64,000 nucleotides of DNA from the NCBI GenBank assembly GCA_905221095.1, contig CAJNBV010000004.1, forward strand, positions 98,540-162,539. The letters are read 5' to 3'. Positions within the stretch are counted from its first letter, which is position 1. Each line of letters opens with the position of its first letter. Shown in pieces: positions 9,403 to 18,231 of this stretch. Origin of the DNA: a bacterium. GTDB taxonomy: Bacteria; Bacillota; Bacilli; Lactobacillales; Streptococcaceae. The notes under the pieces were generated by a model. It did not search any database and was not told the DNA's origin. It worked only from the letters and a program-made list of their open reading frames with translations. The position numbers and the translations under genes are program-made.

Positions 9403-9699
9403 ATGGTAGAACCAAACCTAGAAAGCCTTATAAAAGATCTTTACAATCATGCTCGACATGATTTGAGTGAAGATTTAGTTGCTGCTCTCTTAGAGACTGC
9501 TAAAAAACTGCCTGCTACAAATGAGCAATTGCTGGCAGTCCGTCTCTCAGGACTGGTCAATCGTGAATTGCTCCTAAATCCCAAACACCCAGTACCCGAG
9601 TTGCTCAACTTGGCTCGCTTTATCAAAAGAGAAGAAGTCAAGTACAGAGGAACTGCAGCTTCTGCGCTTATGTACGGAGAGCTCTTTAAAATGCTTTGA
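9403..9699 (+). CDS. Bacteriocin immunity protein of the enterocin A immunity type
   Basis: A 98-residue, mostly helical, soluble protein resembling the EntA_Immun family, which protects producers against class II bacteriocins through a four-helix bundle. Features include LNPKHPVPELLNLARFIKRE in the C-terminal half. ATG 9403 is chosen because AAGGAGG (9388-9394) ends 8 bp upstream; the GTG at 9394 would lie inside that site. The gene sits 19 bp after pepA, far from the blp locus in this window, with no bacteriocin gene beside it, so it may be an orphan immunity gene. Family call moderate, target unknown. Confidence 0.75.
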   Translation: MVEPNLESLIKDLYNHARHDLSEDLVAALLETAKKLPATNEQLLAVRLSGLVNRELLLNPKHPVPELLNLARFIKREEVKYRGTAASALMYGELFKML

Positions 9700-9726
9700 T
9701 TCCATTGTGAATCAAAGCATTTTTTT
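9689..9726 (+). terminator. Terminator after pepA and the immunity gene
   Basis: A perfect 14-bp stem (9689-9702 with 9709-9722) with a 6-base loop followed by a T run. The left arm contains the last codons of the immunity gene. Confidence 0.9.
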
Positions 9727-9777
9727 ATATGGCGGAAAGGCTATTCTTGATGAGGAGAAGAAAAAGCCATCCCATTT

Positions 9778-9883
9778 ATACTCTTCGAAAATCTCTTCAA
9801 ACCACGTCAACGTCGCCTTGCCGTACTCAAGTACAGCCTGTGGCTAGTTTCCTAGTTTGCTCTTTGATTTTCATTGAGTATTA
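9778..9883 (+). repeat. BOX element, A-C form without boxB (106 bp)
   Basis: It begins ATACTCTTCGAAAATC and ends TTTTCATTGAGTATTA, with the boxA core ACGTCAACGTCGCCTTGCC, the reverse complement of the classical BOX-PCR primer region. It has the same length as the copy at 39,546 and lacks the middle boxB module. It lies between convergent genes, at a point where the gene order differs from that remembered for S. pneumoniae. Confidence 0.9.
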
Positions 9884-9900
9884 GGATAGCTTCTTGGTGC

Positions 9901-11532
9901 TTAGATTTGTTCAGCAATGACCTTTTCAGCTAAATTCATAGCATGGTCAGACACACGAGTGTAGTGGGAAACAATGTCGATAAAGTTGACTCCAGCTTGT
10001 GTAGAACACTCGCCCTTATTAAGACGTTTGATGTGGGTCTTTCTGAGAACACGTTCCATATTGTTGATTTCTTTATGACGTTCAATCAGACTTTGCGCTT
10101 TTTCGATATCATTGTTTTCCACGCTGTCAAGGGCATCCTTGATAAAACCAGTGGTTTTTTGATAGATATCAGCTAATTCCTGTAAAGCAGCTTCAGAGAA
10201 CTCAACATTTTTACGTTGAAGATAGTCAGTCAGATTGATTAGCGCTTCTGCGTGATCCCCAATTCTTTCCAAATCGCGGGATGAATCCAGGATGTTGGTG
10301 AGTACTTCACTTTCTTTCTGGCTAAGAGCTTCACTCGAAAGAGTAATAAGATAACGAGTCAATTTTTCATCAATGGTATTGATTGCTTCTTCGGTCTTGT
10401 GTCCTTTTTCAGCAACTTTTTCATTGAGGTCAATGATGTAGTTGTATGAAAGGTCGAAGGCTTTAGAAGCGTAATTTCCTAAGTGAAGGAGTTCTTTTTT
10501 CGCATTTCCGAGAGCGATTGATGGAGCTTGTTTGATCAAATGCTCATCAAGGTAAAGCGGCTCGTACTTGACAACTTCGTCTTCACCAGGGATGAGCTTG
10601 GTTACAAAGAAAGCCAAGGCTCCGATGAATGGAAATTGTACAATGGTGTTACTTACGTTAAAGGCACCGTGCGAGAAGGCGATGGTCATCTCAGGTGAGA
10701 GGTGAAGGAGTGCTTGGAAGTACTCAATCATTGCAGTGAAGGGGCTTAATAAGATTAAGCAAAGAATAGTTCCTAAAACGTTAAAGGTAACGTGGGTCGC
10801 AGCAACGCGTTTCGCAGAGACATTGGCTCCAGCTGCCGCGATGATAACTGTTAAGGTTGTCCCGATATTATCCCCGAAGAGAACTGGCAGAGAACCTTTA
10901 AGGTCAAGAAATCCGCCTGCATAGAGCCCTTGCAAAATCCCGATTGTCGCAGAAGAGGCCTGGATGAGAACGGTAATCACCGCACCAGCAAAAACTCCCA
11001 ACACAGGATTTTGTCCCAAGGTTACCATGTATTCCTTGAATTGTGGTAAATCTTTAAGCGGACTCATACCGGCACTGATGAGGTTGAGGGCGTAGAAGAT
11101 TCCCCCCACACCAAACAGGATGCGTCCGATATTGTTTGCTGTTCTGTTTTTTGTAAAGAAGAGGAACATGGTTCCAAGGAAAATCAGGGGTAAAGCATAC
11201 TCGCCAAGCTTGAAACCGATGATAAAGGAAGTAACGGTGGTTCCGATGTTGGCTCCCATGATAATTCCGATAGCCTGTCTAAGAGTTAGAAGACTAGCGC
11301 TGACCAGTCCAACCGTGATAACTGTAACCCCTGTACTTGACTGAATCAGGGCAGTCACGACAATCCCGACTAGAACACCTAGAAAGGGATTGCTAGTGTA
11401 CTTGTCAATGTAAAAACGAAGGCGATCTCCAGCAGCTTGTTGCAAACCGTCTCCCATGGTCTTGATACTATATAAGAATAGTCCCAGACCACCTAAAAAG
11501 TGAAATAAAATTTCCTGCCAATTAATGGACAT
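9901..11532 (-). CDS. nptA: Na+/phosphate cotransporter with PhoU-like C-terminal domain
   Basis: A 543-residue NptA/YjbB-type transporter. The N-terminal half holds two inverted Na/Pi-cotransporter repeats, visible as ALIQSSTGVTVITVGLV (about residue 61) and VLIQASSATIGILQG (about residue 185), each preceded by glycine-rich membrane helices. The C-terminal part from about residue 340 is a cytoplasmic PhoU-like helical domain. It is a single minus-strand gene with a GGAGG site and its own promoter, divergent from pgk. It may import or export phosphate; direction is not decided by sequence. Confidence 0.9.
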   Translation of the reverse strand: MSINWQEILFHFLGGLGLFLYSIKTMGDGLQQAAGDRLRFYIDKYTSNPFLGVLVGIVVTALIQSSTGVTVITVGLVSASLLTLRQAIGIIMGANIGTTVTSFIIGFKLGEYALPLIFLGTMFLFFTKNRTANNIGRILFGVGGIFYALNLISAGMSPLKDLPQFKEYMVTLGQNPVLGVFAGAVITVLIQASSATIGILQGLYAGGFLDLKGSLPVLFGDNIGTTLTVIIAAAGANVSAKRVAATHVTFNVLGTILCLILLSPFTAMIEYFQALLHLSPEMTIAFSHGAFNVSNTIVQFPFIGALAFFVTKLIPGEDEVVKYEPLYLDEHLIKQAPSIALGNAKKELLHLGNYASKAFDLSYNYIIDLNEKVAEKGHKTEEAINTIDEKLTRYLITLSSEALSQKESEVLTNILDSSRDLERIGDHAEALINLTDYLQRKNVEFSEAALQELADIYQKTTGFIKDALDSVENNDIEKAQSLIERHKEINNMERVLRKTHIKRLNKGECSTQAGVNFIDIVSHYTRVSDHAMNLAEKVIAEQI

Positions 11533-11575
11533 TTCTTTTTCCTCCGAAAAATAATAACGGAATTTCTCCTATTCT

Positions 11576-11604
11576 ATTTTAAAGGATAAAAGTAAATCTA
11601 ACAA
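11576..11604 (-). promoter_or_regulatory. Promoter of the Na/Pi cotransporter gene
   Basis: On the minus strand TTGTTA (11599-11604), 17-bp spacer, TAAAAT (11576-11581). Confidence 0.65.
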
Positions 11605-11727
11605 GTGTTAAGCTAAGATTTTTGAAAGAAAATTCGTGATAAAAAGTAAAAATAATAAACCCTAACATGACATGAAGATTAAATATCGAAAAATCTTGTG
11701 AAATCTTTCCTTATATTTCCAAAGTGT

Positions 11728-11735
11728 GATATAAT
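11728..11735 (+). promoter_or_regulatory. Extended -10 promoter of pgk
   Basis: TATAAT at 11730-11735 is preceded by TG one base earlier, an extended -10 that tolerates the absence of a good -35. It lies 36 bp before ATG 11772. An AAAGGGG ribosome site follows. Confidence 0.75.
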
Positions 11736-11771
11736 AGTTTCGAATAAAATAAATAAAGGGGTTTTTGTAAC

Positions 11772-12968
11772 ATGGCAAAACTTACTGTTAAAGACGTTGA
11801 CTTGAAAGGTAAAAAAGTCCTCGTTCGTGTTGACTTCAACGTACCATTGAAAGATGGCGTAATCACTAACGACAACCGTATCACAGCAGCTCTTCCAACT
11901 ATTAAGTACATCATCGAACAAGGTGGACGTGCAATTCTTTTCTCTCACCTTGGACGTGTGAAAGAAGAAGCTGATAAAGCTGGTAAATCACTTGCTCCTG
12001 TAGCGGCAGACTTGGCAGCAAAACTTGGTCAAGATGTTGTTTTCCCAGGTGTAACTCGTGGGGCTGAATTGGAAGCAGCTATCAACGCTCTTGAAGATGG
12101 ACAAGTTCTTTTGGTTGAAAACACTCGTTACGAAGATGTTGACGGCAAGAAAGAATCTAAAAACGATCCTGAACTTGGTAAATACTGGGCATCACTTGGA
12201 GATGGTATCTTCGTAAATGATGCATTCGGTACAGCTCACCGTGCACACGCATCTAACGTTGGTATCTCAGCAAACGTTGAAAAAGCAGTTGCTGGTTTCC
12301 TTCTTGAAAACGAAATTGCCTACATCCAAGAAGCAGTTGAAACTCCAGAACGTCCATTCGTAGCGATCCTTGGTGGTTCAAAAGTTTCAGATAAGATCGG
12401 TGTTATCGAAAACTTGCTTGAAAAAGCTGATAAAGTTCTTATCGGTGGTGGTATGACTTACACATTCTACAAAGCACAAGGTATCGAAATCGGTAACTCA
12501 CTTGTAGAAGAAGACAAATTGGATGTTGCGAAAGCTCTTCTTGAAAAAGCAAACGGTAAATTGATCTTGCCAGTTGACTCAAAAGAAGCTAACGCATTTG
12601 CTGGCTACACTGAAGTGCGTGACACTGAAGGTGAAGCGGTTTCTGAAGGTTTCCTTGGTCTTGACATCGGTCCAAAATCTATCGCTAAATTTGATGAAGC
12701 TTTGACTGGTGCGAAAACAGTTGTATGGAACGGACCTATGGGTGTATTTGAAAACCCAGACTTCCAAGCTGGTACAATTGGTGTGATGGACGCTATCGTG
12801 AAACAACCAGGCGTTAAATCAATCATCGGTGGTGGTGACTCAGCTGCCGCAGCAATCAACCTTGGACGTGCAGACAAGTTCTCATGGATCTCTACTGGTG
12901 GTGGAGCATCAATGGAACTTCTTGAAGGTAAAGTTCTTCCAGGACTTGCAGCCTTGACAGAAAAATAA
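11772..12968 (+). CDS. pgk: Phosphoglycerate kinase
   Basis: Transfers phosphate from 1,3-bisphosphoglycerate to ADP in glycolysis, a main ATP source in a fermentative coccus. The 398-residue length is typical of bacteria. The N-terminal substrate site is visible as [13 protein letters not shown] (residues 14-26) and FSHLGR, and the C-terminal nucleotide domain ends with GGGDSAAA and the hinge [13 protein letters not shown]. Codon use is strongly biased to a few codons, as expected of a highly expressed gene. It is monocistronic, with its own promoter and a downstream hairpin. Confidence 0.99.
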   Translation: MAKLTVKDVDLKGKKVLVRVDFNVPLKDGVITNDNRITAALPTIKYIIEQGGRAILFSHLGRVKEEADKAGKSLAPVAADLAAKLGQDVVFPGVTRGAELEAAINALEDGQVLLVENTRYEDVDGKKESKNDPELGKYWASLGDGIFVNDAFGTAHRAHASNVGISANVEKAVAGFLLENEIAYIQEAVETPERPFVAILGGSKVSDKIGVIENLLEKADKVLIGGGMTYTFYKAQGIEIGNSLVEEDKLDVAKALLEKANGKLILPVDSKEANAFAGYTEVRDTEGEAVSEGFLGLDIGPKSIAKFDEALTGAKTVVWNGPMGVFENPDFQAGTIGVMDAIVKQPGVKSIIGGGDSAAAAINLGRADKFSWISTGGGASMELLEGKVLPGLAALTEK

Positions 12969-12985
12969 GATTTTATAAATGAATC

Positions 12986-13020
12986 AAAGAAGAGGGGAAT
13001 GAAAGTTCCTCTTTTCTTTT
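12986..13020 (+). terminator. Terminator of pgk
   Basis: AAGAGGGGAA pairs with TTCCTCTT (G-U allowed) around a short loop and runs into CTTTTCTTTT. Confidence 0.75.
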
Positions 13021-13103
13021 ACTCGAAATAAAAACGTTTCCTCTCAACTATTGCTCATAAAATCACCCAAATTATGATAAAATGGAAATAGAAAGTTGAG
13101 ATT

Positions 13104-13631
13104 ATGAGTTATTTTAAAAAATATAAATTCGATAAATCCCAGTTCAAACTTGGTATGCGAACCTTTAAAACAGGTATTGCTGTTTTTCTAGTTCTCTTGA
13201 TTTTTGGCTTTTTTGGTTGGAAAGGTCTTCAAATCGGTGCTTTGACAGCCGTGTTTAGCCTGAGGGAGAGTTTTGATAAGAGTGTCCATTTTGGGACTTC
13301 GCGTATTCTAGGAAATAGTATCGGTGGCCTCTATGCCCTCCTCTTCTTCCTATTAAATACCTTTTTCCACGAAGCTTTTTGGGTGACCTTGGTAGTTGTC
13401 CCCATCTGCACCATGTTAACCATTATGACAAATGTAGCCATGAATAACAAAGCAGGTGTTATAGGTGGTGTAGCAGCTATGTTAATTATTACCCTATCAA
13501 TTCCGAGCGGTGAAACGATTTTGTACGTGTTTGCGCGTGTATCGGAAACTTTCATGGGAGTTTTTGTCGCAATTCTCGTAAATTACGATATTGATCGTAT
13601 TCGGCTCTTTTTAGAGAAAAAAGAAAAATAA
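13104..13631 (+). CDS. Aromatic acid exporter (ArAE/FUSC-like) family membrane protein
   Basis: A 175-residue integral membrane protein with about four hydrophobic segments, matching the N-terminal membrane part of the ArAE_1 (DUF939/YgaE-like) family. Recognisable stretches are RTFKTGIAVFLVLLIFGFFG and LRESFDKSVHFGTSRILGNSIGG. It lacks the long cytoplasmic C-terminal domain of larger family members. The extended -10 TGaTAAAAT just upstream (about 13,073-13,081) may be its promoter. It lies between pgk and glnR as in pneumococcus. Substrate unknown. Confidence 0.75.
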   Translation: MSYFKKYKFDKSQFKLGMRTFKTGIAVFLVLLIFGFFGWKGLQIGALTAVFSLRESFDKSVHFGTSRILGNSIGGLYALLFFLLNTFFHEAFWVTLVVVPICTMLTIMTNVAMNNKAGVIGGVAAMLIITLSIPSGETILYVFARVSETFMGVFVAILVNYDIDRIRLFLEKKEK

Positions 13632-13648
13632 TGTTACATTTTATAACA
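13632..13648 (+). promoter_or_regulatory. GlnR operator upstream of glnRA
   Basis: TGTTA-N7-TAACA matches the GlnR/TnrA consensus TGTNAN7TNACA exactly. It ends 7 bp before the -35 box of the glnR promoter, the position expected for nitrogen-dependent autorepression of glnRA. Confidence 0.9.
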
Positions 13649-13655
13649 TTATCAA

Positions 13656-13684
13656 TTGACGTTTGTCTTTTTTTAGACTATAAT
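13656..13684 (+). promoter_or_regulatory. Promoter of the glnRA operon
   Basis: TTGACG (13656-13661), 17-bp spacer, perfect TATAAT (13679-13684). Confidence 0.9.
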
Positions 13685-13707
13685 AGACAGAAAGAAGGAA
13701 ATTGTAA

Positions 13708-14064
13708 ATGAAGGAAAAAGAATTTCGCCGAAATATGGCTGTTTTTCCTATCGGCAGTGTTATGAAGTTGACCGATCTATCGGCGCGTCAGATTCGTTAT
13801 TATGAAGATCAAGAGTTGATTAAACCTGATCGAAACGAAGGAAATCGTCGCATGTATTCCTTGAATGACATGGATCGTCTGCTTGAAATCAAAGATTATA
13901 TCTCTGAAGGTTATAATATCGCTGCCATTAAGAAAAAATATGCTGAACGTGAAGCGAAATCCAAGAAAGCGGTGAGTCAGACTGAGGTGCGTCGTGCACT
14001 TCACAATGAACTCCTCCAACAGGGTCGCTTTGCTTCAGTACGGTCACCTTTTGGTCGCGGTTAG
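13708..14064 (+). CDS. glnR: Glutamine synthetase repressor, MerR family
   Basis: GlnR represses nitrogen-assimilation genes when glutamine is plentiful, acting with feedback-inhibited glutamine synthetase. The 118-residue product has an N-terminal MerR winged-helix domain (VMKLTDLSARQIRYYEDQEL around residues 18-37) and the short C-terminal tail seen in Gram-positive GlnR, which senses GlnA. A matching operator lies upstream of its own promoter, and glnA follows after 36 bp. Length is normal. Confidence 0.96.
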   Translation: MKEKEFRRNMAVFPIGSVMKLTDLSARQIRYYEDQELIKPDRNEGNRRMYSLNDMDRLLEIKDYISEGYNIAAIKKKYAEREAKSKKAVSQTEVRRALHNELLQQGRFASVRSPFGRG

Positions 14065-14100
14065 GTAACCGCAAGTAGTCATACATTAAGGAGAAAACTC

Positions 14101-15447
14101 ATGCCAATCACAGCTGCAGATATTCGTCGTGAAGTCAAGGAAAAAAATGTTACCTTTATTCGTCTTATGTTCTCAGATATTTTGGGAACCATGAAAAACG
14201 TCGAAATTCCTGCTACAGATGAACAGTTAGATAAAGTCTTGTCAAACAAGGCGATGTTTGATGGATCTTCTATTGAAGGTTTTGTACGTATCAATGAATC
14301 AGATATGTACTTGTACCCAGACTTGGATACATGGACAGTCTTCCCTTGGGGAGATGAAAATGGAAGTGTTGCAGGTTTGATCTGTGATGTCTATACAACA
14401 GAAGGTGAACCATTTGCAGGTGACCCTCGTGGCAATTTGAAACGCGCTCTTCGTCACATGGAAGAAGTAGGATTCAAATCTTTCAACCTTGGTCCAGAAC
14501 CAGAATTCTTCCTATTTAAGTTGGATGAAAATGGAGACCCAACACTTGAAGTAAATGATAAGGGTGGCTATTTTGATTTGGCGCCTACTGACCTTGCGGA
14601 CAATACACGTCGTGAGATTGTCAATGTCTTGACCAAAATGGGATTTGAAGTAGAAGCGAGTCACCACGAGGTTGCGGTTGGACAACACGAGATTGACTTT
14701 AAGTACGATGAAGTTCTCCGTGCCTGTGATAAGATTCAAATCTTTAAACTTGTTGTTAAAACCATTGCTCGCAAACATGGGCTTTACGCAACCTTTATGG
14801 CTAAACCAAAATTTGGTATTGCTGGATCAGGTATGCACTGTAATATGTCCTTGTTTGATGCAGAAGGAAATAACGCCTTCTTTGATCCAAATGATCCAAA
14901 AGGAATGCAGTTGTCAGAAACGGCTTACCATTTCCTTGGTGGTTTGATCAAACATGCTTACAACTATACTGCCATCATGAACCCAACGGTTAACTCATAC
15001 AAACGTTTGGTTCCAGGTTATGAAGCGCCTGTTTACATTGCTTGGGCTGGTCGTAACCGTTCGCCACTTGTGCGCGTGCCTGCTTCACGCGGTATGGGAA
15101 CTCGTCTTGAGTTGCGTTCGGTGGATCCAATGGCGAACCCATATATCGCTATGGCGGTTCTTTTGGAAGTTGGTTTGCATGGTATTGAAAATAAAATCGA
15201 AGCACCAGCTCCTATCGAAGAAAATATCTACATCATGACAGCAGAAGAGCGTAAGGAAGCTGGTATTACAGACCTTCCATCAACTCTTCACAACGCTTTG
15301 AAGGCTTTAACAGAGGATGAGGTTGTCAGAGCAGCTCTTGGAGAACACATCTATACTAGCTTCCTTGAAGCCAAACGAATCGAATGGGCAAGTTATGCAA
15401 CCTTCGTTTCACAATGGGAAATTGATAATTATTTAGACCTTTACTAA
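14101..15447 (+). CDS. glnA: Glutamine synthetase, type I
   Basis: Makes glutamine from glutamate, ammonia and ATP. The 448-residue GSI-alpha form shows FDGSSIEGF (residues 44-52), the metal-site region [17 protein letters not shown], the ATP-site segment [12 protein letters not shown] and the conserved [17 protein letters not shown]. It lacks the adenylylation Tyr loop of GSI-beta enzymes, consistent with control by GlnR and feedback inhibition. Co-transcribed with glnR behind the GlnR operator and followed by a G-U-rich terminator. Confidence 0.98.
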   Translation: MPITAADIRREVKEKNVTFIRLMFSDILGTMKNVEIPATDEQLDKVLSNKAMFDGSSIEGFVRINESDMYLYPDLDTWTVFPWGDENGSVAGLICDVYTTEGEPFAGDPRGNLKRALRHMEEVGFKSFNLGPEPEFFLFKLDENGDPTLEVNDKGGYFDLAPTDLADNTRREIVNVLTKMGFEVEASHHEVAVGQHEIDFKYDEVLRACDKIQIFKLVVKTIARKHGLYATFMAKPKFGIAGSGMHCNMSLFDAEGNNAFFDPNDPKGMQLSETAYHFLGGLIKHAYNYTAIMNPTVNSYKRLVPGYEAPVYIAWAGRNRSPLVRVPASRGMGTRLELRSVDPMANPYIAMAVLLEVGLHGIENKIEAPAPIEENIYIMTAEERKEAGITDLPSTLHNALKALTEDEVVRAALGEHIYTSFLEAKRIEWASYATFVSQWEIDNYLDLY

Positions 15448-15463
15448 TACTAATATAGAGGAA

Positions 15464-15489
15464 AGATTGCCTGAGGGTGGTCTTTTTTT
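15464..15489 (+). terminator. Terminator of glnRA
   Basis: AGATTGCC pairs with GGTGGTCT with G-U pairs, tetraloop TGAG, followed by seven T. Confidence 0.7.
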
Positions 15490-15490
15490 C

Positions 15491-15541
15491 TTGCTTTTTA
15501 TATCGAGGTGTGATATATTTTATATAACGAGATGCGATATA
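15491..15541 (+). promoter_or_regulatory. Promoter and probable operator of the PadR cassette
   Basis: TTGCTT (15491-15496), 17-bp spacer and TATATT (15514-15519) form a promoter with an extended TG. Two 14-base direct repeats, CGAGGTGTGATATA (15504-15517) and CGAGATGCGATATA (15528-15541), are 24 bp apart and cover the -10 and start region. They are good candidates for PadR autorepression; binding is inference. Confidence 0.55.
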
Positions 15542-15567
15542 TCGAACTGAATAGGAGGTGGCAATAA

Positions 15568-15888
15568 ATGGAATTAACGGATAAAATCCGTCGAGTTTAT
15601 CTTCCGATGACGGAAACAGGTTTTTATATCTTGTTCTGTCTGCAGAAGGAGAACCATGGATATGGTATCACGCAAAAGGTTAAAGAGATGACAGATTCGC
15701 AAGTCTTGATTAGTCCTGGAACTATGTATGGAACCTTGTCAAAGATGGAAAAGGATGGTTTGATTTCCTTTGTTCGCGAAGAGGAAAAACGTAAAATCTA
15801 TCAGATCACAGACTTGGGGAGAAAAGTCTTAGATATTGAATTGAAGCGTATTGAACGGCTCTATAGAAACAGTCGGGAGGAAGGATGA
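15568..15888 (+). CDS. PadR-family transcriptional regulator
   Basis: A 106-residue PadR-like winged-helix repressor. Typical pieces are FYILFCLQKENHGYGITQKV (residues 21-40), where the recognition region begins, and the wing turn ISPGTMYGTLSKMEKDGLI. The short C-terminal helix (LDIELKRIERLYRN) is for dimerisation. AGGAGG precedes ATG 15568. Its stop overlaps the next gene (ATGA), and two DUF2812 membrane genes follow, a combination common in Firmicutes where PadR controls its partner membrane proteins. The inducer is unknown. Confidence 0.9.
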   Translation: MELTDKIRRVYLPMTETGFYILFCLQKENHGYGITQKVKEMTDSQVLISPGTMYGTLSKMEKDGLISFVREEEKRKIYQITDLGRKVLDIELKRIERLYRNSREEG

Positions 15889-16463
15889 TGGAAAAGAAAA
15901 TTGTTTATCGAATTTTTACAATTGCGGATTATGAGAGGGAAGCTCTATACTTTAGAGAAATGCATGCTAAGGGATGGAAACTTAGGGAAGTAAGCTACTC
16001 TATCTTATTGTTTGCAGTTAAGTATACCTTTGAAAAGTGTCACCCTGAGCAAGTGTCTTATCAGTTGGATTTTTACCCAATGGAAAAATCAGAGAGATCC
16101 TCCTATTTACAACTATTTAAAGACTGTGGCTGGGAGCATATTACAGACTTTAATAGTTTTTCCTATTTTAGAAAAGCGCATTCTGAAATTGAATCGGATG
16201 CAGAATTTGAAATCTATAATGACGCTGCTGGGAAGTTAGCTATGGTTGATCGCATTTTAAGACTGCGATTAGTACCTGTTTTACTTTTGCTAGCCATACA
16301 TATACCATTCTTACTTAAATTGCTCAATAGGAGTAATGCGTATGGTCTATGGAGTTTTCTTGCGGTCGGGCTAGATCTTTTCTTGTCTTTAATCCTTTTG
16401 TTAATAGTTGCCTATATTAGCTGGAAGTTATGGTATAAAAAGAAGGAATTATCAGATTTATGA
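15885..16463 (+). CDS. DUF2812 domain membrane protein (first)
   Basis: A 192-residue protein. The N-terminal DUF2812 domain has YRIFTIADYEREALYFREMH and the conserved GW of AKGWKLREV, then FEKCHPEQVSYQLDFYP; two hydrophobic segments follow (residues about 125-145 and 155-180), then a basic end. ATG 15885 overlaps the PadR stop. The function is unknown; the pairing with PadR suggests a stress- or ligand-responsive membrane component. It is a paralogue of the next gene, probably by tandem duplication. Confidence 0.8.
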   Translation: MMEKKIVYRIFTIADYEREALYFREMHAKGWKLREVSYSILLFAVKYTFEKCHPEQVSYQLDFYPMEKSERSSYLQLFKDCGWEHITDFNSFSYFRKAHSEIESDAEFEIYNDAAGKLAMVDRILRLRLVPVLLLLAIHIPFLLKLLNRSNAYGLWSFLAVGLDLFLSLILLLIVAYISWKLWYKKKELSDL

Positions 16464-16497
16464 TAGGGTAGGTATACTCAAAATTGGAGGGGAAGTC

Positions 16498-17010
16498 ATG
16501 ATAAATAAAAAGCAATTTCGGATCTTCACTATTCTTGATTTGGACAAGAAGGAAGAATATTTGCATGAGATGCATTTGAAAGGTTGGAGGTATAGAACGA
16601 GTCGTTTTGGTTTGTTCTATTTTGACCAATGTCAACCTGACGATGTCATCTACCGTATCTATGATCCTAGATTTCTTAAAAAGTATAAGCATGAACGGCA
16701 AGATTTTAGAAATAGCGGTTGGGAATTGATAGAAACAGGATTTTGTTCAATTCTTCGTAAACCAGCTTCTGATATACTTTCAGAGGATCGAGTTTATATG
16801 GGCAAGGAACTTAGGTGGGAAGTTATGCGGTCTAGACTTCGTTCCTGTACAGCTACTTTCTCGGGTGGTCTTGTTGTTTGTATGAGTTTATTTAAAGAAG
16901 AGCTTTCTATGTCTTTCTTTATTATTTTTCTTTTATATGCTTTTATGATTTCTTATCTAATCTATGGTTATTTCAGACTAAAAAGGAAATACAAAATGAA
17001 TGGAAGGTAA
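16498..17010 (+). CDS. DUF2812 domain membrane protein (second)
   Basis: A 170-residue paralogue of the preceding gene: FRIFTILDLDKKEEYLHEMH, LKGWRYRTS and FDQCQPDDVIYRIYDP align with the same positions there. Two hydrophobic segments are near residues 117-135 and 137-158. ATG 16498 is chosen because GGAGGGG lies about 6 bp upstream; frames opening earlier overlap the previous gene without a ribosome site. Function unknown. Confidence 0.78.
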   Translation: MINKKQFRIFTILDLDKKEEYLHEMHLKGWRYRTSRFGLFYFDQCQPDDVIYRIYDPRFLKKYKHERQDFRNSGWELIETGFCSILRKPASDILSEDRVYMGKELRWEVMRSRLRSCTATFSGGLVVCMSLFKEELSMSFFIIFLLYAFMISYLIYGYFRLKRKYKMNGR

Positions 17011-17034
17011 GGTTCTAGGTCTTCAGACTGATTT

Positions 17035-17061
17035 TTAGCACTCTTAGTAAAAGAGTGCTAA
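17035..17061 (+). promoter_or_regulatory. Upstream CIRCE element of the hrcA operon
   Basis: A perfect TTAGCACTC-N9-GAGTGCTAA, the HrcA operator consensus. It is 17 bp upstream of the -35 and is followed by a T run (ATTTTTT), so the same sequence can fold as a terminator hairpin for the DUF2812 cassette. Confidence 0.9.
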
Positions 17062-17078
17062 TTTTTTGAGTTTTTGTC

Positions 17079-17106
17079 TTGACATTCTCTTCTAAGGGTG
17101 TATAAT
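17079..17106 (+). promoter_or_regulatory. Promoter of the hrcA-grpE-dnaK operon
   Basis: Perfect TTGACA (17079-17084) and perfect TATAAT (17101-17106), 16-bp spacer, placed between the two CIRCE elements. Confidence 0.92.
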
Positions 17107-17117
17107 AGAATCATGAG

Positions 17118-17144
17118 TTAGCACTTAAGTGTGTTGAGTGCTAA
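17118..17144 (+). promoter_or_regulatory. Downstream CIRCE element of the hrcA operon
   Basis: TTAGCACTT-N9-GAGTGCTAA, one mismatch from consensus in the left arm. It begins 12 bp after the -10 box, so bound HrcA would block initiation. Confidence 0.92.
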
Positions 17145-17170
17145 TTGATCAGACAGAGAGGAGTGATGAG

Positions 17171-18205
17171 ATGGTTACAGAGCGTCAGCAGGATATTTTA
17201 AATCTGATTATTGACATCTTTACCAAAACGCACGAACCTGTCGGATCCAAAGCCTTGCAAGAGTCTATTAACTCTAGCAGTGCTACCATTCGTAATGATA
17301 TGGCGGCTTTAGAAAAGCAAGGGTTGCTTGAGAAGGCTCATACTTCAAGTGGTCGCATGCCAAGTGTTGCTGGTTTTCAGTACTATGTGAAACACTCACT
17401 GGATTTTGACCGACTGGCTGAAAATGAGGTCTATGAGATTGTCAAAGCCTTTGATCAGGAATTCTTCAAACTAGAGGATATTCTGCAAGAGGCTGCTAAT
17501 CTACTAACAGACTTGAGTGGCTGTACGGTAGTAGCACTGGATGTTGAGCCCAGCAGGCAACGGTTGACAGCCTTTGATATTGTTGTTTTGGGGCAACATA
17601 CAGCCTTGGCAGTGTTCACCCTAGACGAGTCTCGAACGGTTACCAGTCAGTTTCTGATTCCAAGGAACTTCTTGCAGGAAGATTTGCTGAAACTGAAGGC
17701 AATCATTCAGGAACGTTTTCTCGGTCACACCGTTCTAGATATTCACTACAAGATTCGGACAGAGATTCCGCAGATTATCCAGCGTTATTTCACAACAACG
17801 GACAATGTCATGGATCTCTTTGAACACATTTTTAAAGAAATGTTCAACGAAAACATTGTGGTATCGGGCAAAGTCAATCTCTTGAATTTTGCCAATCTGG
17901 CAGCCTATCAGTTCTTTGACCAACCGCAAAAGGTGGCCTTGGAGATTCGTGAGGGTCTGCATGAAGATCAGATGCAAAATGTCCGTGTTGCGGACAGTCA
18001 AGAGTCTTGTCTAGCAGACCTAGCGGTGATTAGTAGCAAGTTCCTCATTCCTTATCGGGGAGTTGGAATTCTAGCGATTATCGGTCCAGTCAATCTGGAT
18101 TACCAACAGCTAATCAACCAAGTCAATGTGGTCAACCGTGTTTTGACCATGAAGTTGACAGATTTTTACCGCTATCTCAGCAGTAATCATTACGAAGTAC
18201 ATTAA
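17171..18205 (+). CDS. hrcA: Heat-inducible transcription repressor HrcA
   Basis: HrcA binds CIRCE and represses the dnaK and groE operons; GroEL helps keep it active. The 344-residue protein starts [16 protein letters not shown], with a winged helix (residues 1-75, including EPVGSKALQ and [15 protein letters not shown]), then a GAF-like domain and dimerisation region. ATG 17171 is preferred over GTG 17138, because GAGAGGAG lies just upstream and the GTG is inside the CIRCE. It is the first gene of its own regulated operon. Confidence 0.97.
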   Translation: MVTERQQDILNLIIDIFTKTHEPVGSKALQESINSSSATIRNDMAALEKQGLLEKAHTSSGRMPSVAGFQYYVKHSLDFDRLAENEVYEIVKAFDQEFFKLEDILQEAANLLTDLSGCTVVALDVEPSRQRLTAFDIVVLGQHTALAVFTLDESRTVTSQFLIPRNFLQEDLLKLKAIIQERFLGHTVLDIHYKIRTEIPQIIQRYFTTTDNVMDLFEHIFKEMFNENIVVSGKVNLLNFANLAAYQFFDQPQKVALEIREGLHEDQMQNVRVADSQESCLADLAVISSKFLIPYRGVGILAIIGPVNLDYQQLINQVNVVNRVLTMKLTDFYRYLSSNHYEVH

Positions 18206-18231
18206 TATTGAAATCATTAAAGGAGGCGAAA

